Shown: positions 1 to 8,926, numbered from the stretch's first letter. The stretch: DNA of 64,000 nucleotides from Fastidiosipila sanguinis (GCF_002998295.1 NZ_CP027226.1:930001-994000); one strand, 5' to 3'. Program-made: numbers and translations. Notes: a model not told the origin generated them from the sequence alone.

Positions 1-125
1 TTTGTCTTAATAATCTTATTAGTATAATCATCTGAATGAACAAGTTTACTATCAATATTCTGTTCAGGAGCGTCCCTATTTCGTATAATTTTCTTTTGAA
101 AATCTTTTTTTAGTTTTTTATCCAT
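1..125 (-). CDS. N-terminus of an ICE transfer protein (partial, runs off left edge)
   Basis: An ATG at 123-125 follows an AGGTG ribosome-binding site and opens a frame that continues off the window edge, giving about 41 residues beginning MDKKLKKDFQKK. It starts 7 bases after the VirB4 stop, so it is in the same operon. In Tn1549-type elements the gene after VirB4 usually encodes a CD1108-type protein with a peptidoglycan-hydrolase or CHAP domain. The charged N-terminal stretch seen here fits such a cytoplasmic leader but is not diagnostic. The function is inferred from position only. Confidence 0.6.
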   Translation of the reverse strand, partial: MDKKLKKDFQKKIIRNRDAPEQNIDSKLVHSDDYTNKIIKT

Positions 126-132
126 ATCACAC

Positions 133-2556
133 CTACTTAGCTTCTTCTGGTTTTGTTGTCATTAGCTTATATAACATGGTGTCTTTAGGGAATTTATCTA
201 TAAAGGGAACAATAGTATTTCCGAAGAATAATAATCCCTCACCTGCATTTGAATTAGTTATATAGTTTAGCTGATAAGGCGATATTTTTAGTTTCTTTGC
301 AAGTATATCTCTATCTCCAGATGCTTGATTTAACATTAGAACAAAGTCTGTATTATCAAAGATATTTTCAATTTCCTGACTTGTTAAAAGGTCTTTTACG
401 TTTTGAGTTATACCTGTTGGAATACCTCCCCATTTTCTAAATCTTTTCCATATTTCTACAGAATATGAAGCAGTTTGTGGGTCTTTTAATAAAAGGTGGA
501 ACTCATCTATATAGTATCTTGTAGACTTGCTTCCTCTATTTAGGGAAACCTTGTTCCAAACTTGATCTTGAATTACAAGCATACCTATTTTTTTAAGTTG
601 TGTTCCTAGCTCTTTTATATCAAAACAGAGCAGTTGCCTATTTAGATCAACATTTGACCTATTATTAAATACATTAAGACTTCCCTTAACATAAATTTCC
701 ATTTCTGTTGCTAGTTTTCTACCAACTCCCTCTTCTTGAGATAGGAGCATATCGTATAAATCTCCTAATATTGGCATATTTTCTGGTTTAGGGTCTTCAA
801 AATATTTCTGATATATCTTTGGTAAGCACCTATCTATAACAGATTTTTCTGCAGCAGTAAGACCAGATCCTCCTACTACAAGTTCAAGCATAGACATAAT
901 GAAGTTTGCCTTATCCTTTAAAGGTGCGTCCCCATCTCCATAGTTCATATTAATATCTAATGGATTTAGGTAGTCCTTTGATTTTGCCGAAACTTTAATA
1001 ACTTCTCCATTAAATTGTTTTACAAGGTTTGAATACTCGCCCTCAGGATCACAAATAATTACATCATCATCTGTGACAAGAATTGCATTTGCCATCTCTC
1101 TCTTTGCCGAGAAAGATTTACCAGAACCTGGTGTTCCTAATATTAGTCCGTTAGGGTTCTTTAGTTTCTTCCTATCTGCCATAATCAAGTTTTGGCTAAG
1201 GGCATTTAAGCCATAATACAAAGAATTTGCCGAATCAATAAATAGCTCTTCTGTTGTAAAAGGCATAAAGACTGCCGTTGATGATGAAGTTAAAAATCTT
1301 TTTATCTCGACTTGATTAATTCCTAGAGGTAAGACAGAAACAAGTCCTTGTTCTTGTTGATGAGATAATCTTTTTACCTGACAATTATGTCTGTTTGCAA
1401 TTGATGATATTTGAGCAATAGTGTTTTCTAATTTTTGATTAGTCCTAGCAAAATTCATCATTACTATGGTAACTACAAAGAGCCTTTCATCTCTATTTTG
1501 TAAGTCAGATAACATGGACTTAACATCCGCCCCAAAAGTATTTATATCTGATGGAATAATATCCATATCATATCCAGCACGAACTGCTTTCTTTTGTTCT
1601 TCAATTTTCATTCTATCCAGGTCTGTGTTTTTTCTCTTAATGAGTTTAATAGCTTCTGCTTGTTCAACTACATCTATATGAAAAGCTACATAAATATTGT
1701 CATCAATATCTAAAAACTCAGATAACATTCTGTCTGATAGCTCACTTGCAAGTATTTGAAAATGGCTTACTGCTCCAATATATTTCCCAAATTTAAAACT
1801 ATTTGCTGGTGAAAAATTAAAGATATTTGGAGTTATATGTGATTTTGTAGACTCTTTCTTCTTCAAATCTTTATATGAAAAATCAAAGTTTTTATCTGGA
1901 TTTAACATATCGTGAACAAGTCTTAGTCTTTCTTCGCCATCAAGGCTTTCTGCTCTTACTCCCATAGATTTAAAGTTAGATAAAATATCTACTTCAAGTC
2001 TATTTAACTTTGCTCTTGCTTGCTCTAGATTATCGGCTTCTGTTGTAAAGGTTATATACTTCATCTTTTTAAGTCCGTTATTCCCCTTTGCAAGTTGAAG
2101 CTTTAACATCTCCCTAAACTCTTTTCTTACATCGTCATAGAAGTCTCCTTTATCAGCAATTTTAATTGCATCTTGTAGGTCTTTATTTCTTCCTAATTGA
2201 TTTACATATGAAAGTTCAATGTGGACACTTGGATCAAAAGAATTTAAAAAATTGGCAAATTGGTTAAAGATTAAATCTCTATCTTCTTCCAATGCCAACT
2301 GGTAATTTATATCTTGAAATGAAATTGTCTTTGAATAGTTTTTTTCATCTAACTGGCAAATGCCCTCTGGTAACATTCTTATATATGGAATAGTATCCTC
2401 AACTGTAAATCTCTTTTTCTCTTTCTTTAAAAGTACACTAAGAAGACTATTTGTTGGATCTTTCTTTGTTTTTAGCCTTCTTACTTCCTTTCGGTCTTTT
2501 TTTAATTGTTTTTCCCTTAGATTTAAGTCGCTGATTTGCTTTTTTCTTTGCTTCAA
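133..2556 (-). CDS. virB4: VirB4/TraE-type conjugation ATPase
   Basis: This is the motor ATPase of the type IV secretion channel that moves ICE DNA between cells, acting at the inner face of the membrane. At 807 aa it has the usual family length. Residues 474-481 read GTPGSGKS (Walker A), followed by a DPEGEY motif near 503, and YYIDEF at 681-686 is Walker B. The first 45 residues are highly basic. The start overlaps the 3' end of prgI by about 110 bp in another frame, typical of these elements, so a slightly later start is possible. It appears intact, unlike the split virD4 and maff2 of the same ICE. Confidence 0.93.
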   Translation of the reverse strand: MKQRKKQISDLNLREKQLKKDRKEVRRLKTKKDPTNSLLSVLLKKEKKRFTVEDTIPYIRMLPEGICQLDEKNYSKTISFQDINYQLALEEDRDLIFNQFANFLNSFDPSVHIELSYVNQLGRNKDLQDAIKIADKGDFYDDVRKEFREMLKLQLAKGNNGLKKMKYITFTTEADNLEQARAKLNRLEVDILSNFKSMGVRAESLDGEERLRLVHDMLNPDKNFDFSYKDLKKKESTKSHITPNIFNFSPANSFKFGKYIGAVSHFQILASELSDRMLSEFLDIDDNIYVAFHIDVVEQAEAIKLIKRKNTDLDRMKIEEQKKAVRAGYDMDIIPSDINTFGADVKSMLSDLQNRDERLFVVTIVMMNFARTNQKLENTIAQISSIANRHNCQVKRLSHQQEQGLVSVLPLGINQVEIKRFLTSSSTAVFMPFTTEELFIDSANSLYYGLNALSQNLIMADRKKLKNPNGLILGTPGSGKSFSAKREMANAILVTDDDVIICDPEGEYSNLVKQFNGEVIKVSAKSKDYLNPLDINMNYGDGDAPLKDKANFIMSMLELVVGGSGLTAAEKSVIDRCLPKIYQKYFEDPKPENMPILGDLYDMLLSQEEGVGRKLATEMEIYVKGSLNVFNNRSNVDLNRQLLCFDIKELGTQLKKIGMLVIQDQVWNKVSLNRGSKSTRYYIDEFHLLLKDPQTASYSVEIWKRFRKWGGIPTGITQNVKDLLTSQEIENIFDNTDFVLMLNQASGDRDILAKKLKISPYQLNYITNSNAGEGLLFFGNTIVPFIDKFPKDTMLYKLMTTKPEEAK

Positions 2557-2857
2557 GGTATGCCTCCTTTCTTATTCTCTTAGTTGGTTGATAAAACTTA
2601 TGAAGATAGAAAAATTTAAAATATTTTTCAAAAGTTAAGGTGTCTTTTTCATATAAGGTTATAAAAAAGATTGGCAGGGTTACTATTAGCATTACAATAA
2701 TTGAAACATCATTAGGTAGATATTTCTTCATAAATATATAAGTTGGTATGCCAATTAGTCCTGCCACCGAAAAGCCTATAAGTTGTCTTTTGGTTAAGTT
2801 AAAGGCAACCTTTGTTTTTATCTTGTCCAAATCTTTTGGTATTGGTACATACGCCAT
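2447..2857 (-). CDS. PrgI family conjugal transfer membrane protein
   Basis: This 136-aa protein begins MAYVPIPKDLDKIKTKVAF, the typical PrgI opening. It has two adjacent membrane segments (about residues 27-45 and 50-70), then a soluble tail that ends in a very Lys/Arg-rich stretch. PrgI proteins are small inner-membrane parts of Gram-positive type IV secretion systems and are always found next to VirB4. The gene starts one base after the stop of the upstream small membrane protein and overlaps virB4 at its end, so the three are translated as a unit. Confidence 0.88.
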   Translation of the reverse strand: MAYVPIPKDLDKIKTKVAFNLTKRQLIGFSVAGLIGIPTYIFMKKYLPNDVSIIVMLIVTLPIFFITLYEKDTLTFEKYFKFFYLHKFYQPTKRIRKEAYLEAKKKANQRLKSKGKTIKKRPKGSKKAKNKERSNK

Positions 2858-2858
2858 T

Positions 2859-3149
2859 TCAATCTCCCTCTACTTCTTCTTTAGAAAGTTCAAGTATATG
2901 GTCATAATTAGATGTTGTTTCCTCTTCTAGGTAGCTAATTCTTTCTTCTAATTCTTCTTGTTTTTCTTCATTTCTGTCATTGTATTCTCCTTGATACATA
3001 ACAAATTCATTGTGACATCTTCCGAGTCTATTTATTTTCCTCTTTAAGTTTCTAATCTCTTCATTTCTTTTTTTCTCTTTTAAAATTTCATAAGTTCCTC
3101 CCAATAAAATTCCAAGTCCCAATAAAGCACAATTTTTCTTTTTTAACAT
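2859..3149 (-). CDS. Small ICE protein with N-terminal membrane segment and coiled coil
   Basis: This 96-aa protein is not recognised as a named family. Residues 7-20 form a short hydrophobic segment (ALLGLGILLGG), and residues 24-90 are charged and predicted helical, rich in E, K, R and N. It starts after a good AGGAGG-like site and sits between VirB6 and PrgI. A role as a small membrane-bound part of the transfer channel is inferred from position. Confidence 0.7.
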   Translation of the reverse strand: MLKKKNCALLGLGILLGGTYEILKEKKRNEEIRNLKRKINRLGRCHNEFVMYQGEYNDRNEEKQEELEERISYLEEETTSNYDHILELSKEEVEGD

Positions 3150-3158
3150 TTATTCCTC

Positions 3159-4022
3159 CTAGTGCGTATTCATAATACTTTTTGCAACTGTTCCACTCTT
3201 AAACATCATAAGTCCAAGTAGTAGAGCATATCCTAATATACTAAACAAGCTTGCGTGAATATCTGTAACCTGTACCGTTCTTATTAAAACGGTGTAGATA
3301 CCTAAACATACCATCAAAAACAAACCTTGTAGTCCCAAGGCAAAAAGTCCCTTGATATAATTTGTTCCAATCTGACCCCATTCTTTATTTCCCATAGTCG
3401 CAAATGGTATGGATGATACTGATGAGTAGACATATATTTCAAACATACGCCCATATACTATTAAGGTAATAGTTAAAGATATACATTGAATTGCAATCCT
3501 TACAAGGCTTGTTTCAACTAATATCATTATTAATGCACCAACATCTTTTTCTTTTAATGTATCAACCATTGCAACTATCTGATCTCCTGAAACAGTGGCA
3601 GAAGTAGTGATTACCCCTGCCGCTTTGTTTACAAGATTTTGTGCCACATCAAAGACTGCCATTGAAAATTCAAAGGCATGGCTTGCAAGGTAGACTGCTA
3701 TAAACATCTTTATAATGTATTTGAAAAACTCAAAAGTATCTGTATCATGCATATTATTCTTTTGCATAACCATATTTATGAGTTCAATACATAATACTGC
3801 TGTTATGATAAGACCTGCTATTGGAACAATTACATTGTCATTAATGTTTTTAATGAAGTTATACACTTCTCCATTCCAACCCATTGGTGTCTTTCCAACA
3901 TCAGTTGCAATAACTCCTACCTTGTCATTTATATCTAAGAACATGGACTCAAGATTTGCTTTGATACCTCCGAGTAGCATATCCTTAAAAAATTCAGTTA
4001 GCTTGTCAAAGATACCAAACAT
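3159..4022 (-). CDS. VirB6/TrbL-like conjugal transfer membrane protein
   Basis: This polytopic membrane protein of 287 aa has about six hydrophobic segments, an amphipathic N-terminus (MFGIFDKLTEFFKDML), and a tail ending in MNTH. In Tn1549-type elements this position, directly after maff2, is held by the TrbL/VirB6 channel protein that lines the inner-membrane pore. Its ribosome-binding site (AGGAGAAAG) overlaps the stop codon of the maff2 3' fragment. IME1 integration therefore leaves VirB6 intact but cuts it off from the upstream operon by 12 kb. Expression in the integrated state would need a promoter within IME1. Confidence 0.85.
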   Translation of the reverse strand: MFGIFDKLTEFFKDMLLGGIKANLESMFLDINDKVGVIATDVGKTPMGWNGEVYNFIKNINDNVIVPIAGLIITAVLCIELINMVMQKNNMHDTDTFEFFKYIIKMFIAVYLASHAFEFSMAVFDVAQNLVNKAAGVITTSATVSGDQIVAMVDTLKEKDVGALIMILVETSLVRIAIQCISLTITLIVYGRMFEIYVYSSVSSIPFATMGNKEWGQIGTNYIKGLFALGLQGLFLMVCLGIYTVLIRTVQVTDIHASLFSILGYALLLGLMMFKSGTVAKSIMNTH

Positions 4023-4032
4023 AGACTTTCTC

Positions 4033-4103
4033 CTAATTTAAAGCATTTGCAAGTAGTGGAATTAATTTAATACCGATTAGCACAATTCCTCCACCAGCCA
4101 TAA
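4033..4103 (-). pseudogene. maff2, 3' fragment (split by IME1)
   Basis: Read on the minus strand, this stretch encodes LMAGGGIVLIGIKLIPLLA followed by NALN and a TAG stop. This is the second membrane helix of a Maff2-family protein. The first half is at 16108-16259. Joining the two at the shared 7-bp core gives a continuous 71-aa protein, the normal Maff2 length. Maff2 proteins are small two-helix membrane proteins encoded just before VirB6 in these ICEs, probably VirB2/pilin-like channel components. Confidence 0.88.
4097..4103. other. IME1 attachment core (recombinase side)
   Basis: The plus-strand core GCCATAA occurs here and at 16108-16114. The flanks also match: the minus strand reads GGCATAAAGCAGCTTATGGC here and GGTATTAAGCAATTTATGGC at the far end. 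Those 20 bases differ at four positions. This near-copy of the maff2 target next to the recombinase gene is what a large serine recombinase leaves when attP mimics attB. The exact crossover dinucleotide is not determined. Confidence 0.8.
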
Positions 4104-4119
4104 GCTGCTTTATGCCTAA

Positions 4120-5766
4120 TTAAAGATTGTAAAATACTTGTAGTGTGTCTGTATTTCCTATGAAATTGTAGTAAATATCAATTGTTTGGGTGATTTCTCC
4201 ATTCACTACTTCTTTTTCGTGAACATAGATTTTTGAGATGAGTTCGTTTAAGGTTTCTTTGTCCAGCTTCTTTATATCCCTATGTTTTTTTATGAGTTCA
4301 ATCCATTTTTTGACATTAATATCTTCAAGATCTTCTTTAACAATCAATTTTTGATTATCTTCTATTCTTTGGTTTAAATAGTCTTGTTCTTTCTGTGATT
4401 TTTCAAGAATTTTTTGGAAGTTGCTTTCACTTATCTTATTATCTAGCCAGTCATCATATAGTCTTTCAATCTTTTTAGTTAAGTCTTCTACTCTTATCTG
4501 ATCTTCGTAAATCTTATCCATGATAAATTTTTGTTCTTCTTCATTATCAATTTCTCGTGATTTTTCAAGTGCTTTTATGATTTCTTTTTCATCTTTTAAT
4601 GCTATTTCTGCATTTTTTCTAATATCTTTAAGCACTATCTCATAAAGAGTATCGTAATAAATTCTATGTTGACTACATAATGACTTCCCGTATCTTCTAT
4701 AAGTGTTACAAGTGAGTAACTTTTCTCTTTTTTTCGATTTGTTTCTTCCAAGATTTAAAGATTTTCCACAATCGGGGCATTTTACAATGCCTGCAAATAT
4801 GCTTTCTTCTCCATTTTTAAATGGTCTTCTCCTGCTCTTTAATTTTTCATTTGCTATATTATAAATATCTTCAGAAATAATAGGTTCATGTGTGTTTTCT
4901 ACTATTATCCATTCCTCTTTGGGTTTATCGGATAACCAACCTACTTTGAATTTATAATTAACTTTTTGACTAGCAATATGACCAATATAAACTGGGTTTT
5001 CAATAATTTCTTTTAGGGTTGTGCAGTCCCACCAATACTCTCCACCATCTACGGTCATTTCTAACTTAGTTTTTTTATTTCTAAGTCCTTTTTTTCTATT
5101 CCACCAGGTAGGTGTAGGTATTTTTTCTTCAAAAAGTCTTCTCCTAATTGCCTGGACTCCATAACCATTAAAAGCAAGTTCAAAAATTTTTTCAACAATC
5201 CATGAAGTTTCATCATCGATTACTAATTTATGTGGATCATCATTGTCTTTCCTATATCCTATTGGAGCAAGACAACCAATAAACTTTCCTTGCCTTGCTC
5301 TTGTCATATAGGCAGATTTCATCTTTTTGGAAACATCTCTTGAATAAAACTCATTTAAAACATTTTTAAAAGGAACTATTTCGTTGTTTTCTTGAAAGGT
5401 ATCTACTCCATCATTTAAAGCTATATATCTGACATTGTTCTTTGGGAAGAAATTTTCTGTATAGTATCCAGTCTGCAAATAATTTCTTCCAAGCCTTGAT
5501 AAGTCCTTAGTGATGACTATATCCACTTTTTTATTTTCAATATCTCTAATTAGTCTTTGAAATGATGGTCTATTTGTATTTAATCCAGTATATCCATCAT
5601 CTATATATACATCATAAATACTCCAACCTCTTGATTTTACATAGTTTTCTAAAAGTTCCCTTTGGTTTTGTATGCTGGCACTCTCTCCTTTCTGCTCATC
5701 ATCTTTAGATAGTCTGCAATAAATTGCAGCTTTGAATGAAAAGTGATTTGAATTTGTTTGTATCAT
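4120..5766 (-). CDS. Large serine recombinase of IME1
   Basis: This 548-aa integrase/excisionase belongs to the resolvase/invertase superfamily. The N-terminal catalytic domain contains YCRLSKDD with the nucleophile Ser20, DGYTGLNTNRP, and ITKDLSRLGRNYLQTG. The recombinase domain follows (about 165-280), then a zinc ribbon starting CPDCGKSL near 330, a long coiled coil (about 395-480), and a basic C-terminus. The stop lies only 16 bases from the maff2 core, the usual place for such an integrase. An AGGAGG site precedes the start and overlaps the end of the upstream small gene, suggesting translational coupling. Confidence 0.95.
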   Translation of the reverse strand: MIQTNSNHFSFKAAIYCRLSKDDEQKGESASIQNQRELLENYVKSRGWSIYDVYIDDGYTGLNTNRPSFQRLIRDIENKKVDIVITKDLSRLGRNYLQTGYYTENFFPKNNVRYIALNDGVDTFQENNEIVPFKNVLNEFYSRDVSKKMKSAYMTRARQGKFIGCLAPIGYRKDNDDPHKLVIDDETSWIVEKIFELAFNGYGVQAIRRRLFEEKIPTPTWWNRKKGLRNKKTKLEMTVDGGEYWWDCTTLKEIIENPVYIGHIASQKVNYKFKVGWLSDKPKEEWIIVENTHEPIISEDIYNIANEKLKSRRRPFKNGEESIFAGIVKCPDCGKSLNLGRNKSKKREKLLTCNTYRRYGKSLCSQHRIYYDTLYEIVLKDIRKNAEIALKDEKEIIKALEKSREIDNEEEQKFIMDKIYEDQIRVEDLTKKIERLYDDWLDNKISESNFQKILEKSQKEQDYLNQRIEDNQKLIVKEDLEDINVKKWIELIKKHRDIKKLDKETLNELISKIYVHEKEVVNGEITQTIDIYYNFIGNTDTLQVFYNL

Positions 5767-5769
5767 TTC

Positions 5770-5994
5770 CTATTCCTCCTTGTTTGAGTTTTCAGAAATA
5801 ACACAACTTTCTCTAAAACTATTTTTATTATAGCACTCTTTTTTATTACTATCAATATTATATTTGTTATACTCAATTTCATTAGTCTTATTTAATTTGC
5901 TTGATTTTTTTATTAATCTTAGAAAAGCGTCTGTGTCTGTTCTTCTATTATCATAATTTCTTTTTACAATATATTTTATTTGTCTTTTTGTCAT
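5770..5994 (-). CDS. Small protein coupled to IME1 recombinase
   Basis: This 74-aa protein begins MTKRQIKYIVKRNYDNRRTD. The start is chosen at 5994 because AAAGGA lies 6 bases upstream; an earlier in-frame start would place the codon before that site. The N-terminal 30 residues are basic and helical, the rest polar and Asn/Lys-rich. Small proteins of this type (TnpW-like) commonly precede or flank serine recombinases of clostridial transposons and may control excision direction. The stop codon overlaps the ribosome-binding region of the recombinase. Family assignment is tentative. Confidence 0.65.
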   Translation of the reverse strand: MTKRQIKYIVKRNYDNRRTDTDAFLRLIKKSSKLNKTNEIEYNKYNIDSNKKECYNKNSFRESCVISENSNKEE

Positions 5995-6019
5995 AGATTG
6001 TCCTTTCATGCAATAAAAA

Positions 6020-6053
6020 AAGGCGATTAGATTTTTAATTTTCTAATCGCCTT
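6020..6053 (-). terminator. Perfect hairpin followed by T-run
   Basis: Arms AAGGCGATTAGA (6020-6031) and TCTAATCGCCTT (6042-6053) form a perfect 12-bp stem. On the minus strand the stem is followed by a run of T. It lies between the replication initiator and the 74-aa gene. Similar GGCGATAGA-type hairpins recur between ICE and IME gene blocks. Confidence 0.8.
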
Positions 6054-6147
6054 TTAAGTGTCATATTTATCTTTTTATTATCTCTGGCATACTTTGATAC
6101 CTTTTTAGACTTAAAGTCTTTAATAGTGGCTTTCCACCTCTTTTTAC

Positions 6148-6849
6148 CTATAAAGATTCTCCTACATCATAGTTCATTTTTTTATTTCCTCCTTGATGTC
6201 TTAGTTTTTCTTTATCTTCTTCATACCATTTTAAGATTGTCGCATAATGGTTTTGATAGGTCTTGCCACTACTTTTCATGTATCTGGATAGTTTATTTAT
6301 CATTATTTCTGCGTGTGAGTTTAATTTTTCTTTAAGGTTTTTATATTCTTCTTCGCTTAACCTTACATTTTTGAATTCTCCATAAAAAATGGGGGTGGAC
6401 TGTTCTTCTCTCCCCTTATCTATACTAACCTTATCTAATCTACCCTTACCTATACTGGGTTGACCACTTGACAACCTTTGGTTAACCAGATGACAACCAA
6501 CTTTTTCTTCTGAAATATATGCTCCATTTTCCGTCTGATAAAGCTGTTGTTTCTGCTCTATATACATTGTTGGCTTATATCTGTCTTTTCTAATAAAGTT
6601 ATTTATTTTCCAATGAGTAATGACGATTATTCCCTGATCAAAGACTATCACAAAGCCTTTGGCAATAAGTATTTTTAGGTCATCTTCATTAGCTCCGATA
6701 ATTTTGATGATTTTCTTAGGATTATTTACAAAACCATCATCATCTGCCCTCATTGATAGATGAAAATACAGACATTGACTACTTAGTGGCATATCCAAAA
6801 ATAAGTCGCTATCCACTATCTTTAGTGAAAACATTCTTTTATCTGCCAT
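6148..6849 (-). CDS. IME1 replication initiator (DnaD-like)
   Basis: This 233-aa protein has an N-terminal winged-helix-type domain (MADKRMFSLKIVDSDLFLDM, residues 1-100), a variable Ser/Gln-rich linker, and a C-terminal DnaD/DnaB2-like helical module (about 150-220) with the motif YATILKWYEEDKEKL. Proteins of this build start replication or load helicase for phages and mobile elements. The last residues, MNYDVGESL, nearly match those of the ICE initiator at 32648-33421 (MNYDIGESL). Its likely role is autonomous replication of the excised circle. IME1 carries no DnaC-like loader, so it may borrow one from host or ICE. Confidence 0.8.
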   Translation of the reverse strand: MADKRMFSLKIVDSDLFLDMPLSSQCLYFHLSMRADDDGFVNNPKKIIKIIGANEDDLKILIAKGFVIVFDQGIIVITHWKINNFIRKDRYKPTMYIEQKQQLYQTENGAYISEEKVGCHLVNQRLSSGQPSIGKGRLDKVSIDKGREEQSTPIFYGEFKNVRLSEEEYKNLKEKLNSHAEIMINKLSRYMKSSGKTYQNHYATILKWYEEDKEKLRHQGGNKKMNYDVGESL

Positions 6850-6936
6850 GCTCTCCTACCTTTCTTCAAATAAAAAAAGACGATAGTTTTTAATTCTACC
6901 GCCTTGTGTGTTGCTATGATTTAACATCATTATATA

Positions 6937-7941
6937 TTAAATTTTTAAGTCTTTATTATTTAACATCTTACTAAACATATCATGGTACATATCTTTAGAA
7001 GATTCTTCTATCTTGGTAATACTTGATATTTTATTTCCTGCATCCTTCGACGATGCTCCGCAAAGATAAAAGGCTTCATTTTCTGTTCCATAGTCTATTG
7101 CTATATATCTATCGTGATATTTTTTACCTGCTATCTTCAGTTTCAGGTCTATATTGGGATAGTCTTTTCTAAAATCATCTAAGATATTTTTTGTAAGCAT
7201 ATCCTTGTTCTTGACATTATCACTAAAGACTATGATTTGAGTCTTATCTCTTGCAGCTCTTAAAAGTTCCAATGTTTTAAGTCCTACATAGTTATCTATT
7301 ACATAAATGCTTTTCTTTGCTGATTTATATATTTTTGTATAGGCAACATCAGCTTCTATCTTATCTCCATTCATCAAGAGGAAATGTTTATATGTTTCCG
7401 GGTCTATAAAATTGTCCATTACCTTTTTCAAATCTTCTTTTGTAGCCATTTGAGATTTTATTTCTGCAATATCTTTTGTGTTTTGGTTGGTTTGAATGGC
7501 AATTTGTACTAATTCTTTTGAACTGATAAAATCTTGATTTTCAATAATAAAGTCTTTCATTTGCTTAAACATTCGTATTAAAGCCTTGCTCTGTTTAACT
7601 GCAAGTTCTCCCCTTAATACAGTCATGAGCATATATATTCCCTGTTCTGTAAAGGCATATGGATTATACTTTATATTACTTCCTCTACCTGTTCCTCTCT
7701 TCAAGGTCACATTTTGTGATCTTGAAAGTTCATATACTTCTTCATCGGTTAATTGAAACATAAAATCATCATCAAATTTTTCATTATTTCTTTTTACCTG
7801 TTGATTAAAAGCTCTTGTTTCATACCCATATATTTCAGCAAGCTCAAAATCAAGCATAACCTTTTGATTTCGTATATAGTAAATCTTACTTTTAATTGTA
7901 GTTTCATCTATAACTACAATTTCCTTGTTTTGTTCTGCCAC
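6937..7941 (-). CDS. ORF6N domain protein with PLD-like C-terminal domain
   Basis: The product is 334 aa. The GTG at 7941 is chosen because AGGAGG lies 8 bases upstream; an earlier GTG would overlap that site. Residues 10-115 are an ORF6N-type DNA-binding domain (VMLDFELAEIYGYETRAFNQ, later NPYAFTEQGIYMLMTVLRGE). Residues about 180-320 carry YIDNYVGLKTLELL-like segments and HDRYIAID, a phospholipase-D-style HxRxxxxD motif with Arg replacing the usual Lys, then CGASSKDAG. A close paralog lies at 18174-19163 in IME2, with a nearly identical C-terminal two thirds and a diverged DNA-reading segment. Possible roles are antirepressor, nuclease or element-competition factor; none is proven. Confidence 0.8.
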   Translation of the reverse strand: MAEQNKEIVVIDETTIKSKIYYIRNQKVMLDFELAEIYGYETRAFNQQVKRNNEKFDDDFMFQLTDEEVYELSRSQNVTLKRGTGRGSNIKYNPYAFTEQGIYMLMTVLRGELAVKQSKALIRMFKQMKDFIIENQDFISSKELVQIAIQTNQNTKDIAEIKSQMATKEDLKKVMDNFIDPETYKHFLLMNGDKIEADVAYTKIYKSAKKSIYVIDNYVGLKTLELLRAARDKTQIIVFSDNVKNKDMLTKNILDDFRKDYPNIDLKLKIAGKKYHDRYIAIDYGTENEAFYLCGASSKDAGNKISSITKIEESSKDMYHDMFSKMLNNKDLKI

Positions 7942-8145
7942 AAAATTCACCTCCTATATATTTTTGGGGCTACAAGTTGTAGCCATTTTCTCTTTATTTC
8001 ATTTAGCTTACAGCTCTTAAGCCAATTATCCATAATATTTTCAAAATCTAATTTCTATAATTATACCAAAAATATTAAATCTTTTCTATCTCTCCCTCTC
8101 TCTCTTTCTCTATCTCTATCTCTTGTCGGACATGGGTTGGACTCA

Positions 8146-8229
8146 TTAAGGACAATGTCCTCTGTTTATTTTGTCTGTGAAAAATTCTTCTTTTAATTTT
8201 ATCCAATAATATCTTTTGTTTGTTGCCAT
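8146..8229 (-). pseudogene. Remnant of a second replication initiator
   Basis: An ATG with AGGAG upstream opens a 27-residue frame, MATNKRYYWIKLKEEFFTDK followed by a short tail and a stop. The first 20 residues match the start of the IME2 initiator (MADNRRYYWLKLKEDFFTDK). Past the stop the minus strand reads GAGATAGAGATAGAGAAAGAG (8090-8120), resembling the EIEIEKE linker coded in the IME2 gene. The gene is therefore an internally deleted relic, and the 390-bp space 7942-8331 is otherwise empty. Confidence 0.7.
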
Positions 8230-8331
8230 ATCTGCTCCTTTCTTGATTTCCGATTTTCGGAATTCTGGACTTCTGCTTTTCAGAAGTCTTGTTATTTTGG
8301 TTATTTAAGGGTGTAACTTTTCGTTACTCCC

Positions 8332-8859
8332 TTAGATTTCTCTGGTCATATCTTTTTTGTTTGGTTTTACTTTTTCTTTTACTTTCCTTTTGACTTTCTC
8401 TTTTGTCTTATCCTTTTCATTGGATAGGTCTTTGTATTTCTTTATTTGCCTTAGGATACTTTCTTTTTCTTTTTTATTTTCCTTGGCTATGACTTGCTTA
8501 AAGGCATATTCCATTACTTTTATGTCTTTGGCTTGGAAGAATATTTCATAGTTTTTGCTTTCTTTGTTTTTCATTACTGAGAAACTTACTCCAAGTTTCT
8601 TTAGTTCTTTTTTTAAGTCTTTGAGGTCGCTTTGATCTATGCTTATATTTTCTAGTTGCCCTTTTTTATATAAGTCTTTTATTTTAATTTCATCTCCCAT
8701 AAGACTTTTGAGGTTTCCATTTGCTTTTTCTAAAGTTTCATTCATCTTTTTTCTTATTTCTTTTTCAAGATTGATGGATTCTTTTGCTGCCTTTATTGTG
8801 TATGATATTATGGTTTGTGCTGCTTGACCTACTTCTTTGCTTATTTCTTCGTTTATCAT
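8332..8859 (-). CDS. DUF3801/PcfB-like protein of IME1
   Basis: This 175-aa protein begins MINEEISKEVGQAAQ and contains KDLYKKGQLENISI, GVSFSVMKNKES, and FFQAKDIKVMEYAF. The same motifs occur in the ICE protein at 31346-31831. The C-terminal 45 residues are highly charged (K, E, R). PcfB-type proteins act with the VirD4 coupling protein to present the relaxosome to the secretion channel. A dedicated copy on IME1, downstream of its relaxase in transcription order, fits a role in adapting the element to a helper ICE. A hairpin (8307-8333) overlaps its stop codon. Confidence 0.8.
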   Translation of the reverse strand: MINEEISKEVGQAAQTIISYTIKAAKESINLEKEIRKKMNETLEKANGNLKSLMGDEIKIKDLYKKGQLENISIDQSDLKDLKKELKKLGVSFSVMKNKESKNYEIFFQAKDIKVMEYAFKQVIAKENKKEKESILRQIKKYKDLSNEKDKTKEKVKRKVKEKVKPNKKDMTREI

Positions 8860-8886
8860 GTTTTATCTCCTTTGTTTGAATTAAAA

Positions 8887-8926
8887 AAAGGGAAGTATAG
8901 GCTTTAATTTTTCTATACTTCCCTTT
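8887..8926 (-). terminator. Perfect 14-bp hairpin with T-run
   Basis: Arms AAAGGGAAGTATAG (8887-8900) and CTATACTTCCCTTT (8913-8926) pair perfectly. On the minus strand a run of T follows. It lies just upstream of the DUF3801 gene and ends transcripts coming from the 57-aa gene and mobA. The adjoining stretch 8930-9043 has no gene. Confidence 0.8.

Noticed and set aside
8085-8125. CT-rich simple repeat
   Set aside because: On the minus strand it is explained by the Glu/Ile linker codons of a decayed replication initiator.
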